DNA of 64,000 nucleotides from Terasakiispira papahanaumokuakeensis (GTDB lineage Bacteria > Pseudomonadota > Gammaproteobacteria > Pseudomonadales > Halomonadaceae), in the NCBI RefSeq assembly GCF_001709345.1, contig NZ_MDTQ01000001.1, forward strand, positions 2,803,980 through 2,867,979. The letters are read 5' to 3'. The translations under genes were made by a program, and so were the position numbers. Positions 8,856 through 18,295 of the stretch are shown here, piece after piece; the first letter of the stretch is position 1, and the number at the start of each line of letters is the position of its first letter. The notes below the pieces were generated by a model. The model saw only the letters and a list, made by a program, of their open reading frames with translations, was not told where the DNA came from and made no database searches.

Positions 8856-8896
8856 CAAAAAGCCGTGCGGGCAACCCGCACGGCTTTTGTTTTTCA
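8856..8896 (-). terminator. Intrinsic terminator after cydABX (can act both ways)
   Basis: GCCGTGCGGG and CCCGCACGGC form a perfect 10-bp stem around CAA, with an A run on the left and TTTTGTTTTT on the right. On the minus strand it would end the cydABX transcript before mscS. Confidence 0.85.
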
Positions 8897-8990
8897 AAAC
8901 TTGAGAGTGCTTCAAGTCCGGTTAAGTCTTTGCTTTAAAGACGCTGACACTGAGTACGATTAACTCACAACAGAACGACGCATCCCTCAC

Positions 8991-9110
8991 TCAAGCATCA
9001 TTTTCAGCATCAACGTCACCGAAGTTGTTACGCGCTTCAAGCCACATGGCATTAATAATGCCAAGACTACAGGCAAAGAGCACCCCAATAATCCAAGTGA
9101 AGTACCACAT
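8991..9110 (-). CDS. cydX: Cytochrome bd oxidase small subunit CydX
   Basis: CydX is the short single-pass subunit that stabilises the heme site of cytochrome bd oxidase. The 39-residue frame is too short for ordinary gene calling but is unmistakable: MWYFTWIIGVLF starts the membrane helix, followed by GIINAMWLEARN, the CydX signature with the conserved Trp/Tyr N-terminus and MWLE. A GGAGAAGG site lies just before the ATG. It follows cydB by 46 bases and is followed by the terminator at about 8860, completing cydABX. Confidence 0.93.
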   Translation of the reverse strand: MWYFTWIIGVLFACSLGIINAMWLEARNNFGDVDAENDA

Positions 9111-9156
9111 AACCTTCTCCTCAATTAATCAGTGATATTCCCGACAACCTCGACCA

Positions 9157-10299
9157 TTAATAAAGTGCGTGCGCATTCTCTTCGATATCACGCACAGAGA
9201 TACGGCGCCACATTTTGACGTAAGCCCAAGTGGTGTAGGCGAGGATAATCGGCACCATCACAATGGCGACCCAGAACATAATTTTCAGAGTCAACAGACT
9301 AGAAGTGGCATCCCATAATGTCAGACTATCGGAAGGCACTAAGCTGGACGGCATAATGAAGGGGAACATGGCAAACCCAGCAGTGGTGATGACACCCGCA
9401 ATGGTCAAAGAGGACATAATCAACGCCAATGCCGGACGACGAGCCAATGCCAATAAAGCCACCACCAGGGCACTAAACAGCCCCAACATCGGTGCAATCC
9501 AGAACGAAGGATGGCGATCAAAGTTGCCGATCCAAGCAATACCATCCGCCACAACATCTTTATTCAACGGATTAGGGTAAGCATTTCCATCAATGACCGA
9601 CTCAATGCGGAACCCGAACTCGCCCATCCACAGCCAAAGCCCACCTAACGCAAATAGGACTAAAACCACTAATGCCAGCAGAATCACCGCAACACGGGCA
9701 CGTTCAGCCACCGCCTGATCAGCTCGTGCCATCATCCAGGTGCCCCCATGCATGGCCAACATCGCAATCGATAAGATCCCCGCCAACAAACCATAAGGGT
9801 TCAGCAGCTGCCAGAAGTTACCCACATAGGTTGGTCGCATGAGGTCATCAAACTGAAAAGGCACCCCTTGCAGCAAATTGCCAAAAGCCACGCCAAAGAC
9901 CAGGGCAGGCACTAAGCTGCCACCGAAAAGCGCCCAATCCCAGGCATTACGCCAACGGCTGTTCTCCAGCTTACTCCGGTAGTCAAACCCGACAGGTCGA
10001 AAAAACAGCGCAAACAGGGTCAACAACATGGCCATATAAAAGCCTGAGAAGGCAGTCGCATAGACCATAGGCCAAGCAGCGAAAATGGCCCCGCCAGCAG
10101 TAATAAACCATACTTGGTTGCCATCCCAATGCGGCGCAATCGTATTGATCATGGTGCGCCGTTCATTATCGGTTCGCCCTAAAAAAGGCATCAGGATCAT
10201 ACTGCCCATATCCATGCCATCAGTGACCGCGAAACCAATCAGTAACACACCGATCAACACCCACCAGATGAGCTTCAATGTTTCATAATCAAGAATCAT
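9157..10299 (-). CDS. cydB: Cytochrome bd ubiquinol oxidase subunit II CydB
   Basis: CydB is the second large subunit of the cytochrome bd oxidase, a high-affinity terminal oxidase of the inner membrane. The 380-residue protein starts MILDYETLKLIWWVLIG and carries family segments GFAVTDGMDMG, APHWDGNQVWFITAGGAIFAAWP in two parts and a FDYRSKLE motif; multiple transmembrane segments follow. GAGGAG lies seven bases before the ATG at 10299; the frame's further upstream codons are encoded over the ribosome site. It begins 11 bases after the cydA stop codon, indicating one operon. Confidence 0.96.
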   Translation of the reverse strand: MILDYETLKLIWWVLIGVLLIGFAVTDGMDMGSMILMPFLGRTDNERRTMINTIAPHWDGNQVWFITAGGAIFAAWPMVYATAFSGFYMAMLLTLFALFFRPVGFDYRSKLENSRWRNAWDWALFGGSLVPALVFGVAFGNLLQGVPFQFDDLMRPTYVGNFWQLLNPYGLLAGILSIAMLAMHGGTWMMARADQAVAERARVAVILLALVVLVLFALGGLWLWMGEFGFRIESVIDGNAYPNPLNKDVVADGIAWIGNFDRHPSFWIAPMLGLFSALVVALLALARRPALALIMSSLTIAGVITTAGFAMFPFIMPSSLVPSDSLTLWDATSSLLTLKIMFWVAIVMVPIILAYTTWAYVKMWRRISVRDIEENAHALY

Positions 10300-10310
10300 G
10301 TCCATTCTCC

Positions 10311-11912
10311 TCAACGCAACCGGTCGGCCGGCCCTGGTAGGGGACCATTGCCACTTGGTGACACCTGCTGTTCGTGATGATAACGACCAGTATGCAGACT
10401 GGAGGGACCCAAGCGTGCGAAACGGAACATTAAGTACATTTCCACAATCGCCAGCAGCGTATAAAGCCCGACAAATCCAGCAATACTCATCATCAGGTCA
10501 TGGGCTTCAAGCGTTGAAGTGGCCAGGAAAGTCGGCAAAATTTCGCCAATCGCCCAAGGTTGACGCCCGAATTCAGCGACAAACCAGCCAGTTTCCACAC
10601 CAATCCAAGGGAGCGGGATCGAAAAAAGCACCAGCTTCAAGAACCAGGGGTAACGTTCAGCGATGCCTTTAGTGGAGAGATAGACCGAAAAGATGAAGAT
10701 GAACAGCATCGCGAAACCACACGCTACCATCACACGGAAACTCCAGAACAAAGGCGCTACCGGCGGGATGGAATCCATCGCAGCTTGCTGAATTTGAGCC
10801 TCTGTTGCATTAGCAGGATTTTCAACGTAGCGTTTCAGCAATAGACCAAACCCGAGGTCATCTTTCACCTCATCAAACTGACGGCGTACCTCTAAGCTGG
10901 TATCTCCGCTGCGTAATCGAGTCATCAGATTGTAAGCCACGACACCATTACGAATCCGGGACTCATTCTGTTGAATCAAGTCACGTAACCCAGTGACAGG
11001 CGTATCCACAGAGCGTGTGGCAATCAGCCCCATCAGATAAGGAATCTTAATGGCATAGTCTGTTTTTTGGGCTTCCTGATCAGGTAAACCAAAGAGGGTA
11101 AAGCTGGCCGGCGGTGTGCTGGTTTCCCACTCCGCTTCAATAGCGGCCAGTTTCACTTTCTGAACTTCGCCGACTTCATAGCCTGATTCATCACCTAATA
11201 CGATGACAGAAATCACCGAAGCCAACCCAAACGCAGCGGCAATCGCAAAAGAGCGACGTGCGAAAGGTAAGTCGCGGCCCTTCAGCAAGTACCAGCTGGA
11301 AATACCAAGGACAAACATAGAGCCGGTCACATAACCCGCTGAGACGGTATGCACAAACTTCACTTGAGCGACAGGATTCAAGACCAGATCAGCAAAGCTC
11401 TGCATCTCCATGCGCATGGTTTCGAAGTTAAACTCAGCGCCGACGGGATGCTGCATCCAGCCATTAGCAACCAGAATCCATAAGGCTGATAGATTTGACC
11501 CCAACGCCACCAGCCAGGTCACCGCCAAATGCTGACGTCGAGACAGTCGATCCCATCCAAAGAAGAAAAGACCAATGAAGGTTGACTCCAAGAAGAAGGC
11601 CACCAGTCCTTCGATGGCTAGAGGTGCGCCAAAGATATCCCCCACATAATGGGAGTAGTAAGCCCAGTTGGTACCGAACTGGAACTCCATGGTTAAACCA
11701 GTGGTTACCCCAAGGGCGAAGTTAATACCAAACAGTTTTCCCCAAAACTGTGTCATGTCCTTGTAAACCTGCTTACCAGTCATCACATAGACTGATTCCA
11801 TAATGGCCAGCAGGAAGGTCATCCCCAGAGTCAGCGGCACAAAGAGGAAGTGGTAGAGTGCGGTGAGCGCAAATTGCCACCGCGACAGGTCGACCACAAG
11901 ATCACTAATCAT
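10311..11912 (-). CDS. cydA: Cytochrome bd ubiquinol oxidase subunit I CydA
   Basis: CydA binds the three hemes and oxidises ubiquinol while reducing oxygen. The protein of 533 residues starts [17 protein letters not shown] with the heme ligand His21 in [12 protein letters not shown]. The quinol loop region (about residues 240 to 400) is of the long type, with [16 protein letters not shown], and the C-terminal part holds [20 protein letters not shown]-type GRQPW. The frame is open for 25 codons upstream, through the hairpin-rich leader, but the MISDLV start matches the family. The upstream DNA has a cluster of three hairpins. Confidence 0.96.
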   Translation of the reverse strand: MISDLVVDLSRWQFALTALYHFLFVPLTLGMTFLLAIMESVYVMTGKQVYKDMTQFWGKLFGINFALGVTTGLTMEFQFGTNWAYYSHYVGDIFGAPLAIEGLVAFFLESTFIGLFFFGWDRLSRRQHLAVTWLVALGSNLSALWILVANGWMQHPVGAEFNFETMRMEMQSFADLVLNPVAQVKFVHTVSAGYVTGSMFVLGISSWYLLKGRDLPFARRSFAIAAAFGLASVISVIVLGDESGYEVGEVQKVKLAAIEAEWETSTPPASFTLFGLPDQEAQKTDYAIKIPYLMGLIATRSVDTPVTGLRDLIQQNESRIRNGVVAYNLMTRLRSGDTSLEVRRQFDEVKDDLGFGLLLKRYVENPANATEAQIQQAAMDSIPPVAPLFWSFRVMVACGFAMLFIFIFSVYLSTKGIAERYPWFLKLVLFSIPLPWIGVETGWFVAEFGRQPWAIGEILPTFLATSTLEAHDLMMSIAGFVGLYTLLAIVEMYLMFRFARLGPSSLHTGRYHHEQQVSPSGNGPLPGPADRLR

Positions 11913-11968
11913 TGCCAGTCTCTCTCGTCTTAAGATTGGACGAATATGTCGGCACTGCGTATTACCGA

Positions 11969-12043
11969 CCGGACATACCATCATCATGTATGTCCGGGGC
12001 TCCGCCCGGAGCCCGATACAACAAAAGCGGAAGGCTTTTGTTG
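11969..12043. promoter_or_regulatory. Three consecutive hairpins upstream of cydA
   Basis: Three perfect inverted repeats follow one another with almost no gap: CCGGACATAC with GTATGTCCGG (11969-11978 / 11988-11997, loop of nine), GGGCTCC with GGAGCCC (11998-12004 region / 12008-12014), and CAACAAAAGC with GCTTTTGTTG (12019-12028 / 12034-12043, loop of five). None is followed by a T run in either direction, so they are not ordinary terminators. They lie 57 bases before the cydA start, between divergent cydA and the HDOD gene. They could be a structured cydA leader or a REP-like element. Confidence 0.6.
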
Positions 12044-12240
12044 GGGTCAGTCAGGTCGTAAAGATGCTTTTTAATGGAAGCTCAGTTACTTGTTCGAAAT
12101 ATTTCATCGCACAAAAACTCAACTAACGCCTTGGGCATCTATTCCCACCGGCATAAACTGCGTAGACTTTGCAGCATTGAGTTTGCCTTTTCATGACGTG
12201 CCGTCATTTTAATCGACCCCAAGATAAGGCTTAAGGTGAC

Positions 12241-13890
12241 ATGATGTCGCACCCTGAATCCATGAGCGAGATTGGCCAGTTCCCGGCGCCCTCACCTCAG
12301 GCAGAAACCTGGGGAAAACGCTTAGCGGAACTCGAAGCACCGATATTGAGCCAGCGCCAGCAATTACAGCGAATGCTATCTCCTTCAATATCCTTGCTTG
12401 ATTTAGAGCATGCTTTAGCCGCTGACCCGATGCTGGCATGGCCTGTACTCCTAAAAGCAGCACAACTGCCACGAATAGGTGGTCAGGTACAAGGCCTACA
12501 GCACGCTTTGAATTTACTCGGCTTAGATAAAACACAAGCATGTATTCGCGCACATTCAAAACCGGCCTATGATCGCAACCAGCCTGGCCATACTCATTAT
12601 TTGCAGGCCTTGTCTGTCGGCGAATTTGCAGCTCAACTACTACGCCTATGGGAGTCGCCACAATACCCTGGCGGCACAGAACACATGGCTTGGAGCACGA
12701 TGCTGTTGAGCCTGGGTCGTTACCTTATGCCATTATTAGAACCCAAGCTCATGGCACAACTGGAACGACGTGTTGCTTTGGGAGAAAGACGCAGCCGGGT
12801 CGAACACTCTCTATTGGGATGCAATCTGGCAGAAATCACGATCGCCATGTTGCGTTTGAAAGGGCTGCCTGAATCGCAATGGCCGCCGATGATTGATAGC
12901 CGAACACCTCGTCATATTGCCGCAGCGGGCCACTTCGCTTGGACCGATATCATGGCTCCCGAACTGCCCCGTCACATTGCACTATGGTTGAGACGCCCCA
13001 ATACCGGCATGTTATTGGCCCATTTACTGGCTTGGCGCGCTTATGATGGCTGGTACGACCGTGCGACATGGCGTTTACTTCACACTGTTTCTGCTTATTT
13101 AAATCAGCCACTGAGCCAGGTGGTTGCAAGCGTTCACCACTGTGCGGCACGGACCAGTCGCTTACAGCGTCATACCGAGATTGTCACGGTGGGAGAGTTA
13201 CTGCTTCACCCACCACGGGCTCCACGAACTTTAAATACCGATCCGACGGAAAGCCGATCCCATACCGAATCTCAAAGAGCCGCTACAGCAGCCCCGGCTT
13301 TACAAACGACTAGCCATGACGATGCTCTAAATGTCACGACACCCGCACCCGACATTCACCATCTCAAACAATGGCTAAAAGCCGTTCAGCAAGGACAATA
13401 CACTGATCTAAGGGCACTCATGCATAGCGCAGCCATCACCATGACTAAAGGGCTAGGGATAGAACGTTGCCTATTGCTCATGCGCCCACCCAAAAGTGAA
13501 GCGCTTCGCTGCTACTATGCCCATGGGTTTGTTGAGCCAGACCACTTACGCCAACTGACATTGACCGAGCATAGTGATGGTGTTTTAGCGCGCATGATGA
13601 ATGATGGCGGGGCCCTCAAGGTCAATGCAGACCGAGTGAATGCCATCAAACGACAACTTCCACCTCCCCTGAATACCCTCTGCCTGCAAAGCGGGTTATT
13701 ATTAGCCAGTATCCACTTGAACCACCATGTTGTAGGTCTGTTATGGGCCGACACTGGACATGCGGAAATACAATTGCATGATCAGCATTATCTGGGATTT
13801 AAAAAAGTGGCACAGGCGATTAGCCACGGCTTTGCGCTACAAGCCAAAGGGCGACAAGCCATACGCACATCTCAACCTCCAGGATCTTAA
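12241..13890 (+). CDS. HDOD domain protein with C-terminal GAF-like domain
   Basis: A signalling-type protein of 549 residues. Residues about 30 to 270 resemble an HDOD domain, a catalytically inactive relative of HD phosphohydrolases: ISLLDLEHALAADPMLAWPVLLKAAQ followed by a run of helices with LQHALNLLGLDKTQACI. The C-terminal 170 residues look like a GAF sensor domain (MTKGLGIERCLLLMRPP, QSGLLLASIHLN, VVGLLWADTG). A low-complexity linker rich in Thr, Ser and Ala (about 325 to 375) joins them. HDOD proteins commonly take part in motility, biofilm or second-messenger control, but the partner here is unknown. A TAAGGTGA site precedes the ATG. It is divergent from cydA and followed by the small helical gene. 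Confidence 0.75.
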   Translation: MMSHPESMSEIGQFPAPSPQAETWGKRLAELEAPILSQRQQLQRMLSPSISLLDLEHALAADPMLAWPVLLKAAQLPRIGGQVQGLQHALNLLGLDKTQACIRAHSKPAYDRNQPGHTHYLQALSVGEFAAQLLRLWESPQYPGGTEHMAWSTMLLSLGRYLMPLLEPKLMAQLERRVALGERRSRVEHSLLGCNLAEITIAMLRLKGLPESQWPPMIDSRTPRHIAAAGHFAWTDIMAPELPRHIALWLRRPNTGMLLAHLLAWRAYDGWYDRATWRLLHTVSAYLNQPLSQVVASVHHCAARTSRLQRHTEIVTVGELLLHPPRAPRTLNTDPTESRSHTESQRAATAAPALQTTSHDDALNVTTPAPDIHHLKQWLKAVQQGQYTDLRALMHSAAITMTKGLGIERCLLLMRPPKSEALRCYYAHGFVEPDHLRQLTLTEHSDGVLARMMNDGGALKVNADRVNAIKRQLPPPLNTLCLQSGLLLASIHLNHHVVGLLWADTGHAEIQLHDQHYLGFKKVAQAISHGFALQAKGRQAIRTSQPPGS

Positions 13891-13928
13891 TTCGCCCCAT
13901 ATCACGTTGACGCGGAGAGCTGCTGTCC

Positions 13929-14360
13929 ATGCTGCTAAGTGAAACCCAAGCTGCTTGTAATGATTTACTTGAGCTCATCGAAGAAAGTATCGACCTATAC
14001 CAAGATCATGCAGCACAGCTGCCCGCAAGTGATCGTAAAGCGCAACTTGACCGTTTAATGGAAGAGCGCCAACAGCTACTGGAAGAGCTTCAGCAGCAAG
14101 CCCGCCAATCATTAGGGCTCAGGCCGCGGGCAGCGGATCTAGATATGGAAGGATTAACTCATCTACTCGGGCAATTCAGAAGCCTTTGGCAATCACCAGA
14201 AGGGGTCGCGCTGGAAGTTATGCGAGATCAAGAGAAAGCCGTGCATGATGCGCTGACAAAGCTCCAACAACAGGATGAAGGCTTACCAGAACATCTACAG
14301 CTTTCATTGCGCAAGCTCGCTGACCACCTGACAGCTATCGCACCTTGGTGGCGTCCATAG
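13929..14360 (+). CDS. Small all-helical protein, possibly DUF2383-like
   Basis: I do not recognise this 143-residue protein with certainty. It is acidic, lacks any signal peptide or membrane segment, and is predicted to be almost wholly helical, rich in Leu, Glu and Gln. The pattern of ACNDLLELIEESIDLYQDHA followed by two more long helices resembles the ferritin-like four-helix DUF2383 (PA2169) family, without clear metal ligands. It lies 38 bases after the HDOD-GAF gene on the same strand, so the two are probably co-transcribed, and faces the SanA-like gene. Confidence 0.6.
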   Translation: MLLSETQAACNDLLELIEESIDLYQDHAAQLPASDRKAQLDRLMEERQQLLEELQQQARQSLGLRPRAADLDMEGLTHLLGQFRSLWQSPEGVALEVMRDQEKAVHDALTKLQQQDEGLPEHLQLSLRKLADHLTAIAPWWRP

Positions 14361-14398
14361 CGTCTCGTCTATTCAGACTAAATGGCGCCATCAAGGCG

Positions 14399-15073
14399 TT
14401 AATCTGCTGGCGATATCACTTCATCCGGTAGGTCCACATGAGGGCCCAGAAAACGGGGAGCACGCTGCCAGATAAATAAATCGCCTAATGTGGCCAACCG
14501 GGCCAACACTTCACGCCACCATTGAAAATGAGTCCAATGCAACGTCGGCCCGTATGCAGAACAACCTTCCACATGAAGCCCCAGAACGTCAGCGATAAAT
14601 AAGGCTCGCGGCAGGTGCCAAGATTGAGAAACCAATAACGCGCGCTGAACACCAAACACCTCTCGCGCCCTCACCAGGGTGTCAAAAGTGCTGAGCCCGG
14701 CATAATCGAGCGTCATGACCTCTGGGGGCACGCCTAATGCCATCAGATCCTTCTGCATATTGACCGGCTCATTGTAATAGAGCGAGCGATTATCTCCTGA
14801 CAACAAAAGATGCTGGATTCGCCCTTCGTTATATAACTGAGCCGCTAAGTCCAAACGGCCATGATAGTGGGGATTATCTCGACCATTGCGCAAATAACGA
14901 CTGGTTCCAAATACAATCGCCAAGGGAATCGAAGTGCACCGCGAAGGCGACTGAATGAAAGGACGCGTCTTCCATAACATCCATTCATTCAATGCGATCA
15001 TCACGACAAGCAATAAGGCGAGCAGGCCGCAAAGGGGCAACCCCCATCGCCGAATCAGGGACACCCGTCTCAT
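14399..15073 (-). CDS. SanA/YdcF family membrane-anchored protein (DUF218)
   Basis: A protein of 224 residues with an N-terminal membrane anchor (WGLPLCGLLALLLVVMIAL) and a DUF218 domain: IPLAIVFGTSRYLRNGR, then HGRLDLAAQLYNEGRIQHLLLSGDN in parts, and the SQSWHLPRALFIAD motif. In E. coli SanA is an inner-membrane protein linked to envelope barrier function and vancomycin sensitivity at high temperature; the enzymatic role is unknown. It lies 31 bases after psd on the same strand, so it is probably co-transcribed with a phospholipid synthesis gene, which fits a role in the envelope. Confidence 0.82.
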   Translation of the reverse strand: MRRVSLIRRWGLPLCGLLALLLVVMIALNEWMLWKTRPFIQSPSRCTSIPLAIVFGTSRYLRNGRDNPHYHGRLDLAAQLYNEGRIQHLLLSGDNRSLYYNEPVNMQKDLMALGVPPEVMTLDYAGLSTFDTLVRAREVFGVQRALLVSQSWHLPRALFIADVLGLHVEGCSAYGPTLHWTHFQWWREVLARLATLGDLFIWQRAPRFLGPHVDLPDEVISPAD

Positions 15074-15104
15074 AGCGGCCTACAGACAGAGAAAACCGTC
15101 ATAT

Positions 15105-15974
15105 TCAATCAGCAACCTGAGCAAACCCCTGCCCCATACGGACTGAGGCTTGCGGCCCTAATGAGTCATGCCACTTCGTTGCAGAGTTCGCCATCAACAA
15201 AATAACTGTCGAGCCTAATTTAAAGCGCCCCATTTCAGCCCCCTTTTCTAATTCAACAGGCCCTTGGGGAACATGTAGGGCGGTCGTCTGACGCATCTGC
15301 GGAGTGACCTGCCCCTGCCATACCGTTTCAATGCCCGCCACGATCATCGCACCCACCAGCACCATAGCCATAGGCCCAAACTGGGTATCAAAAATCGCCA
15401 CCAATCGTTCATTCCGCGCGAACAAATCGGGCACATGGGCCGCTGTCGCTTGATTCACAGAAAATAAACGGCCCGGAATGTAGACCACCTCACGTAGCGT
15501 CCCAGTCACAGGCATATGAACACGATGATAGTCTCGTGGAGAAAGATAAACCGTCGCAAATTGCCCGCCCATAAAAGGCTTAGCGCGTTCAAGATCGCCA
15601 CCGAGCAAAGTGTTCAAACTATAATCATGACCTTTCGCTTGAAAAATACGGCCCGCTTCAATCGCGCCACACTGGCTAATCGCGCCATCAGCAGGGCTCA
15701 CCACATCAGCGGCCGGATCAATCTCACGCACATCAGGCCGTAAAGCTCGCGTAAAAAAATCATTAAAGCAATCATAAGCGATGGGATTAGGCTCAAGGGC
15801 TTCACTCATATCGACTTGATAACGCTTCACGAACCAACGAATGAACGCATTCTTTAGCCAAGGCGTTCGGGTATCGGCCAAGCGACCGACCCAACGAGAA
15901 ATACAGTGATGGGGAAGCGGATACTGCCCCAAAGAAAACAAACGCGCTTTATCCACGAAGCATGCCTCTTTCAT
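15105..15974 (-). CDS. psd: Phosphatidylserine decarboxylase proenzyme
   Basis: Psd converts phosphatidylserine to phosphatidylethanolamine at the inner membrane. The 289-residue proenzyme has the required self-cleavage motif Leu-Gly-Ser-Thr (in [12 protein letters not shown]) near the C-terminus, where the Ser becomes the pyruvoyl group of the small subunit. Other signatures are [21 protein letters not shown] and [16 protein letters not shown]. The length fits the family. It is followed by the SanA-like gene and preceded, after a 303-base gap, by the sulfurtransferase gene; psd, sulfurtransferase and motAB also neighbour each other in Pseudomonas. Confidence 0.97.
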   Translation of the reverse strand: MKEACFVDKARLFSLGQYPLPHHCISRWVGRLADTRTPWLKNAFIRWFVKRYQVDMSEALEPNPIAYDCFNDFFTRALRPDVREIDPAADVVSPADGAISQCGAIEAGRIFQAKGHDYSLNTLLGGDLERAKPFMGGQFATVYLSPRDYHRVHMPVTGTLREVVYIPGRLFSVNQATAAHVPDLFARNERLVAIFDTQFGPMAMVLVGAMIVAGIETVWQGQVTPQMRQTTALHVPQGPVELEKGAEMGRFKLGSTVILLMANSATKWHDSLGPQASVRMGQGFAQVAD

Positions 15975-16277
15975 CTTTCAGCCCACTGCGCCGCAGTATA
16001 CTGATCCAAGTGTTCTGAGAAGAACGAATGTGCCAGAGTGTACAAATAAAAACGCACACTTGGAGATATTGTTACGGATACGCCGCCACTCAGCAGATTC
16101 GAATCGAATGCACGCAATAGCATGCTCACAAGCACGGATCTATGTTATGAAAGACCCACAGTGCAATCATCACATTGCCAAAGCACACGCATTATGCCGA
16201 CCGAAGGCATAAGTGCCTAGAGGCCAATAAGAATCAAATGCTTACATCGCCTGAAGCGGCATGGTTTGTGGCCAGCC
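15975..16277. other. Intergenic region upstream of psd, no gene seen
   Basis: No convincing gene in 303 bases. A small inverted repeat TTATGCC/GGCATAA (16192-16198 / 16206-16212) has a loop of seven and no T run. The region should hold the psd promoter, but I could not pick out a clear one. A 60-codon plus-strand frame at 16030 lacks a ribosome site and family features. Confidence 0.5.
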
Positions 16278-17105
16278 CTATTCACGTGACACAGGCAAGT
16301 CCGCCCGGTTTCCCCACTCTTTCCAGGAGCCATCATAAGCTTGCATTTTGAGCCCTAATAAAGTCCCGACCAGCCAGGTTAAGCCAGAGCGATGATGGGT
16401 CTGACAATGAGTAACGATCGTTTTTCCCGGAGCGATTCCTAACGCGGCTAACTCTTGCCGAATGATGTCAAGATCACGCAGGCCTTTATCTGCAGACGGC
16501 ATCATCGTTTTTGTCCACTCATAATTCACCGCGCCAGGGATGTGGCCACCTCGTGCAGCCAGCACTTTTTCACCTGAGAATTCCTCTGGGGCCCGAGCAT
16601 CCCAAATCGCCAAATCTTCAGCCCCCAGCAGTTCACGGAGATGATCAGCCGACACCATCAGTTCGGGGTGTCGAATGGTGACCACATAATCTGTCGGTTC
16701 AATAGAAGGCTCTTCTGTCGAAACAGGATAACCCGCCGCCTGCCAGGCGACGACACCGCCATCAAGATAGGACCAACGCTCATGACCAATAACCGCGAGC
16801 GTCCAAATCAGTCGACCCGCCCAACCCCCGCCTTCATCATCATAAACGACGATATGCTGGTCAGGAGTCACACCTAAGGTCGACAACAAGTCGGAAAGTT
16901 GCGCGACAGAGGGCAGTTTATTCCCCCGCTCCCCTCCCGCTAAGAGTGCCGTATGGTCGACATAAATCGCCCCAGGCAGGTGTCCCTGACGAAAATGCTC
17001 AATGGCCGTCGGCACACACAGCACAACGATATCAGGATGTTCCAATAACGATGCCAAGGCTTCGGGTTGAATGAGCCGAGGCAACCGGTTTTGATCAAGA
17101 TTCAT
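16278..17105 (-). CDS. Thiosulfate/3-mercaptopyruvate sulfurtransferase (two rhodanese domains)
   Basis: A protein of 275 residues with two rhodanese domains. The N-terminal one is inactive in form (HFRQGHLPGAIYVDHTALL); the C-terminal one has the active-site loop in VTHCQTHHRSGLT, where the Cys carries the persulfide. The acceptor could be cyanide, thiols or protein. The loop sequence CQTHHRSG is closer to the thiosulfate-type than the 3-mercaptopyruvate-type (CGSGVTA), but substrate cannot be fixed from sequence. The longer frame to 17168 is set aside because GGGGAT lies just before the ATG at 17105. It lies between psd and motA, as in Pseudomonas. Confidence 0.87.
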   Translation of the reverse strand: MNLDQNRLPRLIQPEALASLLEHPDIVVLCVPTAIEHFRQGHLPGAIYVDHTALLAGGERGNKLPSVAQLSDLLSTLGVTPDQHIVVYDDEGGGWAGRLIWTLAVIGHERWSYLDGGVVAWQAAGYPVSTEEPSIEPTDYVVTIRHPELMVSADHLRELLGAEDLAIWDARAPEEFSGEKVLAARGGHIPGAVNYEWTKTMMPSADKGLRDLDIIRQELAALGIAPGKTIVTHCQTHHRSGLTWLVGTLLGLKMQAYDGSWKEWGNRADLPVSRE

Positions 17106-17334
17106 TTTAATCCCCTGCAACAAAAAAACAGCATGCAACAAAAAACAGCGTTTTAGCATGGACAACATTATTTAATAAGATGTCCTAACATGAGGTCATC
17201 ATCCGTCACAAAGCGCACACAACATAAGATCAATGAACTTCATCGAAGACCCTGTATAACGGTTTCGCCCCTTCTCGTCTGCGGGTACACTAACTCAATA
17301 ATGATACGACGTACGCTTAGGGACCCAAACAACC

Positions 17335-18186
17335 ATGCTACTGATTATTGGTGCTTTAGTGGTAATAGGCAGCGTAGCCGGCGGTTACGTATTGTCGCAC
17401 GGCGATTTGATTATGCTCTGGCAACCCTACGAGCTGATAATCATTGGTGGAGCTGCCCTTGGCGGGTTCATCACCGCCAACCCTGCCCATGTCTTGAAAG
17501 ATGTGTTTGCTTCTGTGCCTCAGTTGCTAACGAGCGGCGGACAGAACAAGGCCTTTTATATTGATCTACTGCGCTTGATGTTCGAACTATTCAATAAAGC
17601 GCGTAAAGAGGGCATCATTGCTATCGAAGCCGATGTTGACGAACCGGAGCAGAGCCCTATCTTCCAAGGCTACCCAGCAATCCTTAAACAGCATGAGCTT
17701 ATCGAGTTCATCACAGACTATATGCGGCTTATCAGTTCAGGCAATATGCAGCCTCATGAGCTGGAAGGGTTGATGGATTCCGAAATTGAAAACCTACAAA
17801 AAGAAATGGCGGAGCCTAGCCATGCCGTAGGCAGTGTGGCAGACGCCTTACCAGGGTTTGGTATCGTGGCCGCGGTGCTCGGGATTACCATCACGATGAA
17901 AGATATTGCCGCACCACCAGAAGTCCTCGGCCACCACATCGCCGCAGCGTTGGTTGGAACATTCCTGGGGATCCTGCTCTCTTATGGTTTTGTTGGGCCT
18001 ACGGCACGCGCAATGGAAACCATGGCGCACGATAAAATCAAAGCCTTTGAAGCCATAAAGGCCTGTCTTCTGGCCAATATGAATGGGTTACCTCCCCAAC
18101 TGGCCGTCGAGTTTGGGCGCAAGATGCTCAATCATGGCAGTCGCCCAACCTTTAATGAACTTGAAGAAAGCGTTCGTAATCGCTGA
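17335..18186 (+). CDS. motA: Flagellar motor stator protein MotA
   Basis: MotA forms the five-subunit ring of the proton-driven flagellar stator in the inner membrane. The 283-residue protein starts with two membrane segments (LLIIGALVVIGSVAGGYVLSHGD and the PYELIIIGGAALGGFI stretch, given in parts), has the cytoplasmic domain, and the Pro-rich proton channel region with LPGFGIVAAVLGITITM and ALVGTFLGILLSYGF. An AGGGA site lies before the ATG. motB follows after 109 bases. I found no convincing sigma-28 promoter in the 170 bases upstream. Confidence 0.97.
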   Translation: MLLIIGALVVIGSVAGGYVLSHGDLIMLWQPYELIIIGGAALGGFITANPAHVLKDVFASVPQLLTSGGQNKAFYIDLLRLMFELFNKARKEGIIAIEADVDEPEQSPIFQGYPAILKQHELIEFITDYMRLISSGNMQPHELEGLMDSEIENLQKEMAEPSHAVGSVADALPGFGIVAAVLGITITMKDIAAPPEVLGHHIAAALVGTFLGILLSYGFVGPTARAMETMAHDKIKAFEAIKACLLANMNGLPPQLAVEFGRKMLNHGSRPTFNELEESVRNR

Positions 18187-18228
18187 TCGCCAACGGATGG
18201 CGAAGTCAACGCCTCCGATCTCAGCTCT

Positions 18229-18259
18229 GTGTACTGGCTGCGCCTTGCAGCCAGTACAC
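18229..18259. repeat. Perfect 13-bp inverted repeat between motA and motB
   Basis: GTGTACTGGCTGC pairs base for base with GCAGCCAGTACAC around the loop GCCTT. No T run follows on either strand, so it is not a classical intrinsic terminator. In mRNA it would be a very stable stem-loop 37 bases before motB and 43 bases after motA. Confidence 0.85.
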
Positions 18260-18295
18260 GCGCGTTAAGCCTTTAAGTACGAGGAGTTCACGCCC

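Noticed and set aside
11913-12240. FNR/Anr box upstream of cydA
   Set aside because: No TTGAT-N4-ATCAA pattern is present in the region.
16030-16212. 60-codon frame between psd and the sulfurtransferase gene
   Set aside because: No ribosome site, no recognisable features.
17169-17334. Sigma-28 promoter for motA
   Set aside because: No TAAA-N15-GCCGATAA type match could be found; weak partial matches were judged chance.
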